In this document: positions 1-7,644 of the stretch, piece after piece
How positions within the stretch are numbered: the stretch's first letter is position 1
Layout: each line of letters opens with the position of its first letter
Assembly: GCA_041228285.1 (NCBI GenBank)
Contig: CP166133.1
Location: forward strand, 1,736,001-1,800,000
Source of the DNA: Neisseriaceae bacterium CLB008
Lineage (GTDB): Bacteria; Pseudomonadota; Gammaproteobacteria; Burkholderiales; Neisseriaceae
Length of the DNA: 64,000 bases
Direction of reading: 5' to 3'
Notes under the pieces: generated by a model
Databases searched by the model: none
The model's input: the letters and a program-made list of their open reading frames with translations, nothing else
What the model was told of the DNA's origin: nothing
Made by a program: the position numbers and the translations under genes

Positions 1-2
1 TT

Positions 3-713
3 GTGGCCACCGCCACCATTGGGCTGTGCGCCCTAGCCAGCCAGCGGCTGTTTAAGTTTCCCCTACCCACGCTGAGCTCCATTTTCCAAGGCGCCACTCG
101 CTTTAATACCTTTATGTTCATCAGCCTCAGCGGCTCTTTACTCGGCGCGGAAGGCTTAGCGCTTTCTGGTATTTTTCTCGCCTACTGCATTATTTTCGCC
201 AACATCACCAGCGTCATGGTCCTCAGTAAATGCTGCGACAGTAAAAAGCAGTCTCTCTTAACCTTGTTACTGACGCTGGTTAAAAACCCCTTAATCGTCG
301 GCTCAGCCATCGGCCTCTTTCTGGCCACCTTCGAGCTGAGCCTACCCAAAGTATTAAGCCTGTTCCTGAGCCAAATTGGCGCCGCTGCCACCCCCCTAAG
401 CCTATTGGCCGTCGGCGCTGGACTCACCATCCGCGTCAATATGCAGCAGCTGACCGCCATCACTTTGGCAGGCGCACTCAAACTATTGGCCTTGCCTATG
501 GTTTTATGGGTACTCTTAAGCCTCGCCGGACTCAGCGGCACAGCAGCGCAAGTGGCGATTATTTTTGCTGCCCTACCTACGGCAGGCAATGCCTACATTT
601 TGGCCAAGCAGATGGGCGGCGACGACCAAAGCATGGCCAGCATGGTGACGTGGTCAACGGTATGCTCTATCGTCACCATCCCCGTTGTGCTCATGCTGTT
701 TAGCCTCCAATAA
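3..713 (+). CDS. AEC-family transporter, 5' end missing
   Basis: This is the C-terminal part (236 residues) of a hydrophobic transporter whose start lies before the window. Several long apolar segments and the late motif LPTAGNAYILAKQMGGD match the auxin efflux carrier (AEC) family, whose members are usually near 300-320 residues, so about 70-80 residues are missing. AEC proteins are inner-membrane carriers, often for organic acids such as malate; the substrate cannot be read from the sequence. The apparent GTG at position 3 is just the first codon in frame, not a supported start. A bidirectional terminator follows 10 bases after the stop. Confidence 0.85.
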   Translation: MATATIGLCALASQRLFKFPLPTLSSIFQGATRFNTFMFISLSGSLLGAEGLALSGIFLAYCIIFANITSVMVLSKCCDSKKQSLLTLLLTLVKNPLIVGSAIGLFLATFELSLPKVLSLFLSQIGAAATPLSLLAVGAGLTIRVNMQQLTAITLAGALKLLALPMVLWVLLSLAGLSGTAAQVAIIFAALPTAGNAYILAKQMGGDDQSMASMVTWSTVCSIVTIPVVLMLFSLQ

Positions 714-723
714 GCGGCCACAA

Positions 724-753
724 AAAAACCGATGCCTAAGCGCATCGGTTTTT
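724..753. terminator. Bidirectional intrinsic terminator
   Basis: Arms AACCGATGC (727-735) and GCATCGGTT (742-750) form a 9-bp stem flanked by an A-run and a T-run, so it can end both the AEC gene and the convergent lipoprotein gene. Confidence 0.85.
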
Positions 754-774
754 TAATGTCTTGCCACTAGTGAC

Positions 775-1455
775 TTATTTATTCAACTTATAAAATTGGC
801 GACTATCTTGCCATACCTTGTCCGCATACACCAAAGTCGTACGCGACACTTGGCCGGGGGCAATTTGCTGGGCCAGCTGCTGATTGCCTGCTGCCGCCAG
901 CGCTTCAGCCCAGGGGACCATAATAAACTCTGGTTCGTAGCTAATATGCACTAAATAGCGGCCCTTAGGCGTTTTCTCGATGGCGTCTTCGCGCATCAAA
1001 ATGCGCTTTACCTGCTCATGGCCCATGCAAAACAGGTCGCCAAAGCGTGAGTCGTACACATAGGAACGGCCTTTATCCGTCAACTGATAAACCTGGGCAG
1101 CGACCACCCCTCGCTCGCCTGACGAACGAAACACCACATCCTCAACAAAGGGGGCATAAATCCCCGCCGCCACCAAAGCCTGCATTTGTTTAAAGGCAGC
1201 CACCTGCTCCTTAGCCACGCCCTGGGGCAGAGCCACTTTGACAATAGGCTCGCCCAACATTCCCTGTACACCAGGGCTAAGCTCACCATCAGGCTCAGTG
1301 AGAGATAAGGGCATACAGACAGACTTTTCCTTTAAAAAACCATCGATCACTTGCTGCAATACTTCATTACTGGCGTCGGTCTCATCTTCGCCGCAACCAC
1401 CCAGCCCCAGCATTAATGTCAACACACCGGCAGCCACAGATAATTTTTTTAACAT
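775..1455 (-). CDS. Predicted lipoprotein of unknown function
   Basis: A 226-residue protein opens with a lysine-rich n-region, an apolar stretch and the lipobox LGGC (Cys about residue 21), so it should be exported and lipid-anchored. After the anchor comes an acidic stretch (GEDETD). I recognise no domain in the remainder, which has no further membrane segment. It is transcribed divergently from the ArsC-like/lpxH pair, with about 100 bases between the starts. The function is unknown; only the lipoprotein call is firm. The ribosome-binding site (GTGAG) is weak. Confidence 0.7.
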   Translation of the reverse strand: MLKKLSVAAGVLTLMLGLGGCGEDETDASNEVLQQVIDGFLKEKSVCMPLSLTEPDGELSPGVQGMLGEPIVKVALPQGVAKEQVAAFKQMQALVAAGIYAPFVEDVVFRSSGERGVVAAQVYQLTDKGRSYVYDSRFGDLFCMGHEQVKRILMREDAIEKTPKGRYLVHISYEPEFIMVPWAEALAAAGNQQLAQQIAPGQVSRTTLVYADKVWQDSRQFYKLNK

Positions 1456-1496
1456 ATCTCACGAAACTATAGTAAAAATTCAGTTAAAAGGAAGGG

Positions 1497-1525
1497 TCGG
1501 CAATCTCGCGCAAATTCGCTACAAT
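1497..1525 (+). promoter_or_regulatory. Candidate sigma-70 promoter for the ArsC-like/lpxH pair
   Basis: TCGGCA (1497-1502) and TACAAT (1520-1525) are separated by 17 bases. The -35 matches consensus at four of six positions and the -10 at five of six. It ends about 30 bases before the start codon. Confidence 0.4.
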
Positions 1526-1555
1526 AGCCACAAACCATTCATAGGAGCCTACCAC

Positions 1556-1915
1556 ATGACCACCCTCTATGGCATTCCCAACTGTAGCACCGTCAAGAAA
1601 GCCCGCACGTGGCTGGACGAACAATCCCATCTTTATACGTTTGTTGATTTCAAAAAACAAGCGCCCACTGCTGATTTGATTGCCACTTGGCTCAAAGACG
1701 TCCCCTTAGCCACCCTCATCAATAAGCGTGGCACCACGTGGCGCAAACTCAGCGCCGAAGAGCAGGCCAGCGCCGAAGACGTCAACGCCGCCACCGCCTT
1801 AATGATGGCTCATCCCTCCATCATCAAGCGTCCGGTTTTGGTGCACAACCAACATGCCCAAGTGGGCTTCAGTGAAGAAGCGTACGCTCAAACCTTCGAA
1901 AAGGCCGGCGCATGA
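1556..1915 (+). CDS. ArsC/Spx-family reductase-like protein (YffB type)
   Basis: A 119-residue thioredoxin-fold protein. The N-terminus MTTLYGIPNCSTVKKARTWL carries the single-cysteine CxxxKKA motif of the ArsC/Spx/YffB family, and the later Arg-Pro pair in KRPVLV (a cis-Pro position) is also typical. Family members of this length are mostly uncharacterised; arsenate reductase activity should not be assumed because no ars genes are nearby. The start is set by AGGAG at 1543-1547, eight bases before the ATG; a longer in-frame reading to 1238 overlaps the lipoprotein gene and is rejected. Its TGA overlaps the ATG of lpxH by four bases (ATGA), so the two are translationally coupled. Confidence 0.85.
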   Translation: MTTLYGIPNCSTVKKARTWLDEQSHLYTFVDFKKQAPTADLIATWLKDVPLATLINKRGTTWRKLSAEEQASAEDVNAATALMMAHPSIIKRPVLVHNQHAQVGFSEEAYAQTFEKAGA

Positions 1916-2634
1916 CCCAAACCATCATGATTGCGGACCTACACCTCGCCGCCGACACCCCAGAGCTTAACGCCCTATTTGCCCAAAAACTGCAAGACTG
2001 GCAAGGCCAGATCGACGCCTTATATATTTTGGGCGATTTATTCGACGCCTGGATTGGCGACGATGACGACAGTCCTTTCATTCAGAGCCAGCTACAGCTG
2101 CTGCATGCGTTTAGCCAACACACGCCGCTTTACGTCATGCGCGGCAACCGCGACTTCTTATTTGGGGCTGATTTTGCCCAAACCACTGGCGCAACCTTAC
2201 TGGAAGAGCCGCACCAAGTCAGCCTCTATGGCCGTCGCTATGTCTTGTGCCACGGCGACAGCCTATGCACCGACGATTTAGCCTATCAGCAGTTCCGCCT
2301 ACAGGCGCGCAATCCACAATGGCAGGCCATGATCCTCAGCAAATCCTTGGCCGAACGCCGCGTTTTGGCGGCGCAGATTCGCCAAATGTCGGAAGGCGCA
2401 AAGGCCGACAACGGCAAAACGGCCATCTCGGATGCAACCGAAGCCGGGATACAAGCACTGATGAGCCAATACCCTAGCGCCGACCTCATCCATGGCCACA
2501 CGCATCGTCCTGATGCGCATCAACACGTGGTCAATGGCGAAACCCTATGCCGCTTTGTCATTCAAGACTGGTACGGCCACGAAGGGGGCTATTTGCAGAT
2601 TGACGCAGACGGCGTACACGCCAAAGCGCTCTAA
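1912..2634 (+). CDS. lpxH: UDP-2,3-diacylglucosamine diphosphatase LpxH
   Basis: LpxH hydrolyses UDP-2,3-diacylglucosamine to lipid X in lipid A synthesis, as a peripheral cytoplasmic membrane enzyme. The 240 residues show the full calcineurin-type metallophosphatase signature in order: ADLHL near residue 8, GDLFDAWIGDD near 42, GNRDF near 79, CHGDS near 114 and GHTHRP near 194, matching the length of E. coli LpxH. The start overlaps the preceding stop (ATGA). A strong terminator follows, shared with the convergent tctA. Confidence 0.95.
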   Translation: MTQTIMIADLHLAADTPELNALFAQKLQDWQGQIDALYILGDLFDAWIGDDDDSPFIQSQLQLLHAFSQHTPLYVMRGNRDFLFGADFAQTTGATLLEEPHQVSLYGRRYVLCHGDSLCTDDLAYQQFRLQARNPQWQAMILSKSLAERRVLAAQIRQMSEGAKADNGKTAISDATEAGIQALMSQYPSADLIHGHTHRPDAHQHVVNGETLCRFVIQDWYGHEGGYLQIDADGVHAKAL

Positions 2635-2644
2635 ATAAACCGTA

Positions 2645-2673
2645 CAAAAAACCGCCTCTCGGCGGTTTTTTTA
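2645..2673. terminator. Bidirectional intrinsic terminator lpxH / tctA
   Basis: AACCGCC (2650-2656) pairs with GGCGGTT (2661-2667) around a TCTC loop, with A6 before and T7 after. It can serve lpxH on the plus strand and the tct operon on the minus strand. Confidence 0.85.
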
Positions 2674-2694
2674 GCTTGATCAATACCGTCACGA

Positions 2695-4170
2695 TTAACG
2701 GCCACGTCGAAACATCAGCCACATCGTCAGTATGCACAGCGCCAACAGCGCTAATGCCAGCGGGCGAGTCACAAACACTGAAAATGAGCCTTCCGACAGC
2801 AAAAGCGCCCGACGCAGGTGCTCTTCTAACAGCGGTCCCAAAATAAAGCCCAACAGCAAAGGCGCCACTTCACACTGAAACAGCCGCATCAAATAACCCA
2901 ATACGCCAAACGCCAACAACCAATACACGTCGGCCACTTGACCATTTAAGGCATACACACCGAAGGTTGAAAACACCAGAATCAACGGAAATAAGAGCGG
3001 ATAAGGCAAGCGCAACAGCTTTACCCAAAGGCCAATCAAAGGCAAATTCAGCACCAACAAAATCACGTTCCCCACCCACATCGACGCAATCAAGCCCCAA
3101 AATAGCTCTGGGTGCTGCACCATTAGGTTGGGCCCCGGCTGTATGTGGTGTACGGTCAATGCCCCGACCATCAAAGCCACCACCACGCCACCGGGAATCC
3201 CTAAGGTCAACAGCGGAATTAACGAGGTTTGTGCCGAAGCATTATTGGCAGCCTCCGGAGCGGCCAAGCCGGCAGGATGACCCGTACCCAAAAGGTGGCG
3301 GTTCGGATTCACGCGCTTCTCCATGGTGTAGGCCGCGAATGAGGCAATGGTGGCGCCAATGCCCGGCAGCACCCCCAAGACAATTCCCAACACCGTCCCC
3401 CTAGCCGCCGCCGGTGCCGCTTGACGCACCTCGGTGCGATTGGGATAGCATGAGCGCAAAGGCAAAGGCGGTATGGCTTCAGCTGGACCATGCTTGGTCA
3501 CCAGCTGCTGAATCACTTCAGCCAAACCAAACAAACCCATGGCCACCACCGCCACATCAAAACCATCTTGCAGCGACAGTAGGCCTAGATCAAAACGGCG
3601 CATGCCCGTTTGCTCATCCATGCCCACGGTACTGAGCAATAGGCCCAACAGCGTCATGCCCAAGGTTTTGGCCCAGTGCCCATTGGCAAACGTCATCGCC
3701 CCAATCAGACCCAGCAGCATCAACAGGCAATATTCCGCCGAACCAAACAGCAAGGCCACCTTAGCTAGGCTTGGCGACAGCAGCAACATGGCTAAAGTGG
3801 CCGCACAGCCACCCAAAAAAGAGCTCAGCGCGGCAATCGCCAGCGCCGAACCCGCACGCCCATTCTTAGCCATCTGATGGCCGTCAAACGTTGACACGGC
3901 CGCCGAACTTTCGCCCGGCACGCCCAACAAAACCGCCGACGTATTGCCGCCATATTGGGCGCCGTAGTAAATGCCTGCCAGCATGATGATGCCGGCCACA
4001 GGCGACAGCACATAGGTCAGCGGCAGCAGCATCGCAATCACCGACATTGTGCCAATACCCGGCAATACGCCCACCACAGTGCCCAACAGGCAGCCGATAA
4101 AGCCATAAAACAAATTTTCAGGCTCGGTCGCAACCTTCAACCCAAAAATCAATGCATCCCAAGCGTTCAT
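2695..4170 (-). CDS. tctA: Tripartite tricarboxylate transporter, large permease TctA
   Basis: A 491-residue membrane protein with many apolar helices. It contains the duplicated TctA signature GTVVGVLPGIGTMSVIA near residue 25 and GIVLGVLPGIGATIASFA near residue 265, plus GIPGGVVVALMVGA, all diagnostic of the TTT large subunit. TTT systems import carboxylates with a periplasmic binding protein (TctC) and a small subunit (TctB). The start is the ATG at 4170 preceded by TTAGGAGATGGG; an earlier in-frame start would overlap tctB. It is the last gene of nadC-tctC-tctB-tctA, eight bases after tctB. The substrate is unknown; the operon partner nadC suggests a pyridine carboxylate. Confidence 0.93.
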   Translation of the reverse strand: MNAWDALIFGLKVATEPENLFYGFIGCLLGTVVGVLPGIGTMSVIAMLLPLTYVLSPVAGIIMLAGIYYGAQYGGNTSAVLLGVPGESSAAVSTFDGHQMAKNGRAGSALAIAALSSFLGGCAATLAMLLLSPSLAKVALLFGSAEYCLLMLLGLIGAMTFANGHWAKTLGMTLLGLLLSTVGMDEQTGMRRFDLGLLSLQDGFDVAVVAMGLFGLAEVIQQLVTKHGPAEAIPPLPLRSCYPNRTEVRQAAPAAARGTVLGIVLGVLPGIGATIASFAAYTMEKRVNPNRHLLGTGHPAGLAAPEAANNASAQTSLIPLLTLGIPGGVVVALMVGALTVHHIQPGPNLMVQHPELFWGLIASMWVGNVILLVLNLPLIGLWVKLLRLPYPLLFPLILVFSTFGVYALNGQVADVYWLLAFGVLGYLMRLFQCEVAPLLLGFILGPLLEEHLRRALLLSEGSFSVFVTRPLALALLALCILTMWLMFRRGR

Positions 4171-4178
4171 CCCATCTC

Positions 4179-4643
4179 CTAAGCCTGTCCAGGCCACAGT
4201 GGGACATTCAACTGCAACACCCACACCACCAAAGCCCATAGTGCCAGCAGCGTCAACACCAATAAGCCCAGCAAACGGCGCCAGCCTAAATCGGGGTAAA
4301 ATAGCCGGCTCCCCAGCAGCAGCAACCCCACCGCCGGCAACAGGCCAAGATAATAAAGTGCCCCACCATAGGCTAAAAACAGGCTAGACAGCTTCAGCAA
4401 CACCCCCCAAGCAATGCTCGGGCGAACCGCGACCGGATGGGTAGTGCGGCCCACTTGATACAACAACACCAAACCACAGGCCAAAAGGCCTAGCGCCACA
4501 AAAAAAGGCAAAAAACCCGACCCCATACGCGCCGCCGTGCCCATATGCAGCGTCGACAGCGCCGCCACAGCATAAGCACCGCCCAGCGCCACAAACGTCA
4601 GGCCCACCACAAAATCGCGCCGATGCAGCTGTGTCAGTGCCAT
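4179..4643 (-). CDS. tctB: Tripartite tricarboxylate transporter, small subunit TctB
   Basis: A 154-residue protein with four predicted membrane helices and the family opening RRDFVVGLTFVALGGAYAV followed by MGSGFLPFFVALGLLACGL, typical of TctB. It forms the inner-membrane complex with TctA. Its ATG shares one base with the stop of tctC (TAATG), so translation is coupled. Confidence 0.9.
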   Translation of the reverse strand: MALTQLHRRDFVVGLTFVALGGAYAVAALSTLHMGTAARMGSGFLPFFVALGLLACGLVLLYQVGRTTHPVAVRPSIAWGVLLKLSSLFLAYGGALYYLGLLPAVGLLLLGSRLFYPDLGWRRLLGLLVLTLLALWALVVWVLQLNVPLWPGQA

Positions 4644-5620
4644 TACACACGCCCTGCTGAACGCTGCTTTTGCGCTTCTTGGTTAAAATACTGCGTCTGC
4701 TGTTGTACTAACTGCTGAAATGCATCCGCCGCCATCACACTGACCGTAAATCCAAGCGGCCGCAGGCGCTCTTGCATGGCCTCATCACCCACGCTGGCCA
4801 ATAACGCTTGGCTCAAAGCTTTTTGCGTCTCCTCAGCCACATCAGCAGGCACAAAAAAACCATACCACTGATCGAGGCTCACCTCGGATGCCAACCACTG
4901 CGACTGCACAGGCACCTCTGGTAGCCAGGGCGAGGGCTCGGCAGCGGTCACGCCCAAAGCCCGCACCTTACCCGCTTGAATCATCGGCAAAGCACTGGAT
5001 TCCGTCACCATCCCCACCGCCACCTGAGCGCTGACCACATCAATCAGGGCGGGCGCACAGCCTTTATAAGGCACATGTTTCAATCCTGCTGCATCTTGCG
5101 CCTCCAAAGCCATGCCCATCCAGTGCTGCGGTGTGCCGATGCCGCATGAGGCATAAAACACCGTTTGCTGCTGCGCCGCTTGCAACACGTCGGCCACGCT
5201 GTGAAACGGTGAATTTTGCGGCACAATCAACACCGAAGAAGACAAAGCCACCTGCCCCAAAGCGACCAAAGGTGACGGCTTAGCCGCCTGCTCTGGCGCC
5301 AAAACGGCTGGACTCATTACCTGAGAGCTGTTATTAAACAAAATCGTATAGCCATCGTGGGGCGCACTCAATACCTGCTGTTCGGCAATCTGACCACTGG
5401 CACCGGCTAGGTTCTTCACCACCACAGCCTGACCCCAAGATTCAGATAGCTTAGGCGCCAGCTGGCGCGCCAAGGCGTCGGTACCGCCACCCGGTGGAAA
5501 CGGCACCACCAGCGTCACGCTGCGGCTAGGAAATGCCGACGCAGATTCATCAGAGCTAGGCTGACAGCCTGCCAACAGGCCCAGGCCCACTAACGCCATT
5601 ATTGAGATCACGCGTTTCAT
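4643..5620 (-). CDS. tctC: TTT-family periplasmic solute-binding lipoprotein (Bug/TctC)
   Basis: A 325-residue extracytoplasmic binding protein. The signal ends in the lipobox LLAGC (Cys 19), so unlike many Bug proteins it is lipid-anchored. The mature part begins with FPSRSVTLVVPFPPGGGTDALAR, the hallmark of the Bug family, and has the mid-protein motif HVPYKGCAPALIDVVSAQVAVGM. It captures a carboxylate for TctAB. Its ATG overlaps the nadC stop by four bases (ATGA). This is unusual company for a TTT binding protein and points to a ligand linked to NAD synthesis; that is inference. Confidence 0.9.
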   Translation of the reverse strand: MKRVISIMALVGLGLLAGCQPSSDESASAFPSRSVTLVVPFPPGGGTDALARQLAPKLSESWGQAVVVKNLAGASGQIAEQQVLSAPHDGYTILFNNSSQVMSPAVLAPEQAAKPSPLVALGQVALSSSVLIVPQNSPFHSVADVLQAAQQQTVFYASCGIGTPQHWMGMALEAQDAAGLKHVPYKGCAPALIDVVSAQVAVGMVTESSALPMIQAGKVRALGVTAAEPSPWLPEVPVQSQWLASEVSLDQWYGFFVPADVAEETQKALSQALLASVGDEAMQERLRPLGFTVSVMAADAFQQLVQQQTQYFNQEAQKQRSAGRV

Positions 5621-6492
5621 TTCGCCTCCTCGCCATCATCCAGCACGTCAAAACCAATATCCAACGCTTTGCTGCTGTGGGTTAACCAGCCCATAGCCAT
5701 AAAATCTACGCCAGTTTGGGCCACAGCCACCGCCTGCTCCGGCGTAATGCCGCCCGAGGCCTCAGTACGCGCCTTGCCCGCACACAGCTGAACCGCCGTT
5801 TTCATGTCAGCCAAACTCATATTGTCCAACAGAACCAAGTCCACGCCGATGGCTAGCGCTTGCTGTAGCTGAGCTAGGGTATCGACTTCGATTTCAACTG
5901 GAATCAAATGGCCGGCATAGGCTTTAGCCGCCTGTAGCGCTGGCGCAAGCCCGCCCGCCAACGCAATGTGGTTGTCTTTAATCAGTATGGCATCGTCTAA
6001 GCCCATGCGGTGGTTGCGGCCACCGCCCATCCTAACGGCGTATTTTTGCAGCATGCGTAAGCCGGGTATGGTTTTACGGGTACAGGTCAGCACCGTCCCG
6101 AACGGCTCAATCGCCGCCACGATCAGCGCCGTCTGGCTGGCAATGCCGCTGAGGTGGGTCATAAAATTCAAGGCCGTGCGCTCCGCCGTTAACAAGGCTT
6201 GAGCAGACCCGCTCACTACCGCCAGCACCTGTCCCGCTTCGATGGCGTCGCCGTCGGCCACTTGCGCCTGAAACACGCTCTGGGCCGATACGGTTTGAAA
6301 CGTTAACCGCGCCAAACCCAAACCAGCTACCACGCCCGCTTGGCGCGTCACCAAATGCAGCGTCGCCTGACGGGTAGCTGCCACCGTGGCTTGGCTGGTA
6401 ACGTCCCCGCGGCGTCCTAAATCTTCTTGCAGGGCCGCATTGATCAGCGGCTGTAGCAGGCTGTCTGGCAGCCCTATTTCCTGTTGTGGCAC
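5617..6492 (-). CDS. nadC: Nicotinate-nucleotide pyrophosphorylase (carboxylating), quinolinate phosphoribosyltransferase
   Basis: NadC condenses quinolinate with PRPP to nicotinate mononucleotide, releasing CO2. Visible family motifs are ALQEDLGRRGDVTS, TAERTALNFMTHLSGIA, TCTRKTIPGLRMLQKYAVRMGGG and NHRMGLDDAILIKDNHI, with the final EASGGITPEQA and DFMAMGWLTHS. I place the start at the GTG at 6492, with AAAGGAGA six bases upstream. An ATG at 6528 in the same frame is possible but would put the coding region through one of two operator-like palindromes. No nadA or nadB is in the window. It is the first gene of an operon with a TTT transporter. Confidence 0.93.
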   Translation of the reverse strand: MPQQEIGLPDSLLQPLINAALQEDLGRRGDVTSQATVAATRQATLHLVTRQAGVVAGLGLARLTFQTVSAQSVFQAQVADGDAIEAGQVLAVVSGSAQALLTAERTALNFMTHLSGIASQTALIVAAIEPFGTVLTCTRKTIPGLRMLQKYAVRMGGGRNHRMGLDDAILIKDNHIALAGGLAPALQAAKAYAGHLIPVEIEVDTLAQLQQALAIGVDLVLLDNMSLADMKTAVQLCAGKARTEASGGITPEQAVAVAQTGVDFMAMGWLTHSSKALDIGFDVLDDGEEAK

Positions 6493-6510
6493 ACGCTTCT
6501 CCTTTATACT

Positions 6511-6529
6511 AATACTCCTAATGAGCATT
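6511..6529. promoter_or_regulatory. Operator-like palindrome 1 upstream of nadC
   Basis: AATACTC-CTAAT-GAGCATT: 7-base half sites with one mismatch (6 of 7 pair). It lies 18 bases before the GTG of nadC. The arms are identical to those of the second palindrome at 6535-6553, which starts exactly 24 bases away. Confidence 0.7.
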
Positions 6530-6534
6530 TAATT

Positions 6535-6553
6535 AATACTCTAGTAGAGCATT
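6535..6553. promoter_or_regulatory. Operator-like palindrome 2 upstream of nadC
   Basis: AATACTC-TAGTA-GAGCATT: same arms as site 1 with a different 5-base centre, which argues that the arms are the selected part. It lies just downstream of the predicted transcription start, a position that suits repression. Confidence 0.7.
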
Positions 6554-6570
6554 AATTAAATGAAGCGCAA

Positions 6571-6599
6571 ATCATAAGAGCCCCACCACAGACTGTCAA
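6571..6599 (-). promoter_or_regulatory. Near-consensus sigma-70 promoter of the nadC-tct operon
   Basis: On the minus strand: TTGACA (6599-6594), a 17-base spacer, and TATGAT (6576-6571). The -35 is perfect, the spacing ideal and the -10 one base from consensus. Transcription should begin near 6564, about 70 bases before the GTG start. Confidence 0.8.
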
Positions 6600-6620
6600 G
6601 CAAAAATCAAGCCCAAACGC

Positions 6621-6651
6621 AAAAATCCCTCATGCGAATACATGAGGGATT
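6621..6651 (-). terminator. Intrinsic terminator after nadQ
   Basis: Perfect 11-bp stem AATCCCTCATG/CATGAGGGATT with a 6-base loop; on the minus strand it is followed by T5. It separates the trmB-nadQ unit from the nadC promoter. Confidence 0.85.
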
Positions 6652-6687
6652 CTGATCCATCTAGCGCCACTAAACGCGACACCAGCC

Positions 6688-7644
6688 TTATTTAGAGACC
6701 GGTAGTTTACTGCCGGACATCAGTCGCTCCAGCAAGACGTTTTCCTTAAATCGATACAGCTGGGCCGGCCGACCACGCTCCTGCGCCGCCATCGCCCCAG
6801 TGGGCTCGATGAGGTTTTGATGCGCCATCAAGCGGCGAAAGTTCTGCTTGTGTAAGCCCATGCCCGCCAGCGCCTCAACGTTTTGCTGTAGCTGTAGCAA
6901 GGTAAACTCAGGCGGCATCAGCTCAAACACCACCGGACGATATTTAATTTTGGCGCGCAGTCGCGCCATAGCCGTAGCCAACACCCGTCGATGATCGTGC
7001 CACATCGAACGCCCCAGCAGAATGGTTAAAGCATCGGCCGTTTGGGCCACGTAAACTGATGACTCAGGCACCAGGCCCGCCTCGTACAATAATTCATAGC
7101 GCTGCAACACATACTCATCGTTCCAAGAGCTGCCCGCCTCTGCAAAGCACATCGCCACTCGCTGAGCGCGATACTGGCGCTGCGCGGGCTCCTTTGCCTG
7201 CGCCACCCACCGCCCCAACTGTGGCAGTAGCTGTGTATCCAGCCACACAGGGCGACCTTCGCGATGATCTTCCCAAGGAAAGTAATCATACCAAGCCTGC
7301 CATGTCGCCTGCTCGTCTAAACTTTCAGCCGCCTCACGCACCAAACCCAGATAGCTGACGTACACCACGCAATGACCCGCCTCGGTGAGTCGCTGCGTGT
7401 CGGCAAAGGTATACAGCTGCTCCACATAACCCAAAGGATGGTGGGTCTGAGAAGCCACCCACGCACGCACGCCGGCCTGCAAGGAACGATGGATGGGCGA
7501 TAGTGGGCCACTGGGTAAAGCGCGCCCCTGAGCCACCGTCAACACCTTCGCCACACCTTGCGTGACCGCCACCAGCACCGCCACCAGTTCGGTCGCGCCA
7601 GCAGCGGATGCGGCCATGGTTGGGCTCTGATGTGCGTCGGTCAT
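6688..7644 (-). CDS. nadQ: NadQ/NrtR-like NAD-biosynthesis transcriptional regulator (degenerate Nudix domain plus winged helix)
   Basis: A 318-residue protein of the COG4111 type. Residues about 20-190 look like a Nudix fold without a catalytic Nudix box (LGYVEQLYTFAD, VVYVSYLGLVREA). Residues about 225-310 form the winged-helix region seen in NrtR-type regulators: FELMPPEFTLLQLQQNVEAL, KQNFRRLMAH and the wing GRPAQLYRF. Regulators of this group control NAD synthesis genes by sensing NAD metabolites. It is coupled to trmB (TAATG) and sits directly upstream of the nadC operon with its twin palindromes, the obvious candidate target. The N-terminal 15 residues are low complexity. Confidence 0.75.
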   Translation of the reverse strand: MTDAHQSPTMAASAAGATELVAVLVAVTQGVAKVLTVAQGRALPSGPLSPIHRSLQAGVRAWVASQTHHPLGYVEQLYTFADTQRLTEAGHCVVYVSYLGLVREAAESLDEQATWQAWYDYFPWEDHREGRPVWLDTQLLPQLGRWVAQAKEPAQRQYRAQRVAMCFAEAGSSWNDEYVLQRYELLYEAGLVPESSVYVAQTADALTILLGRSMWHDHRRVLATAMARLRAKIKYRPVVFELMPPEFTLLQLQQNVEALAGMGLHKQNFRRLMAHQNLIEPTGAMAAQERGRPAQLYRFKENVLLERLMSGSKLPVSK

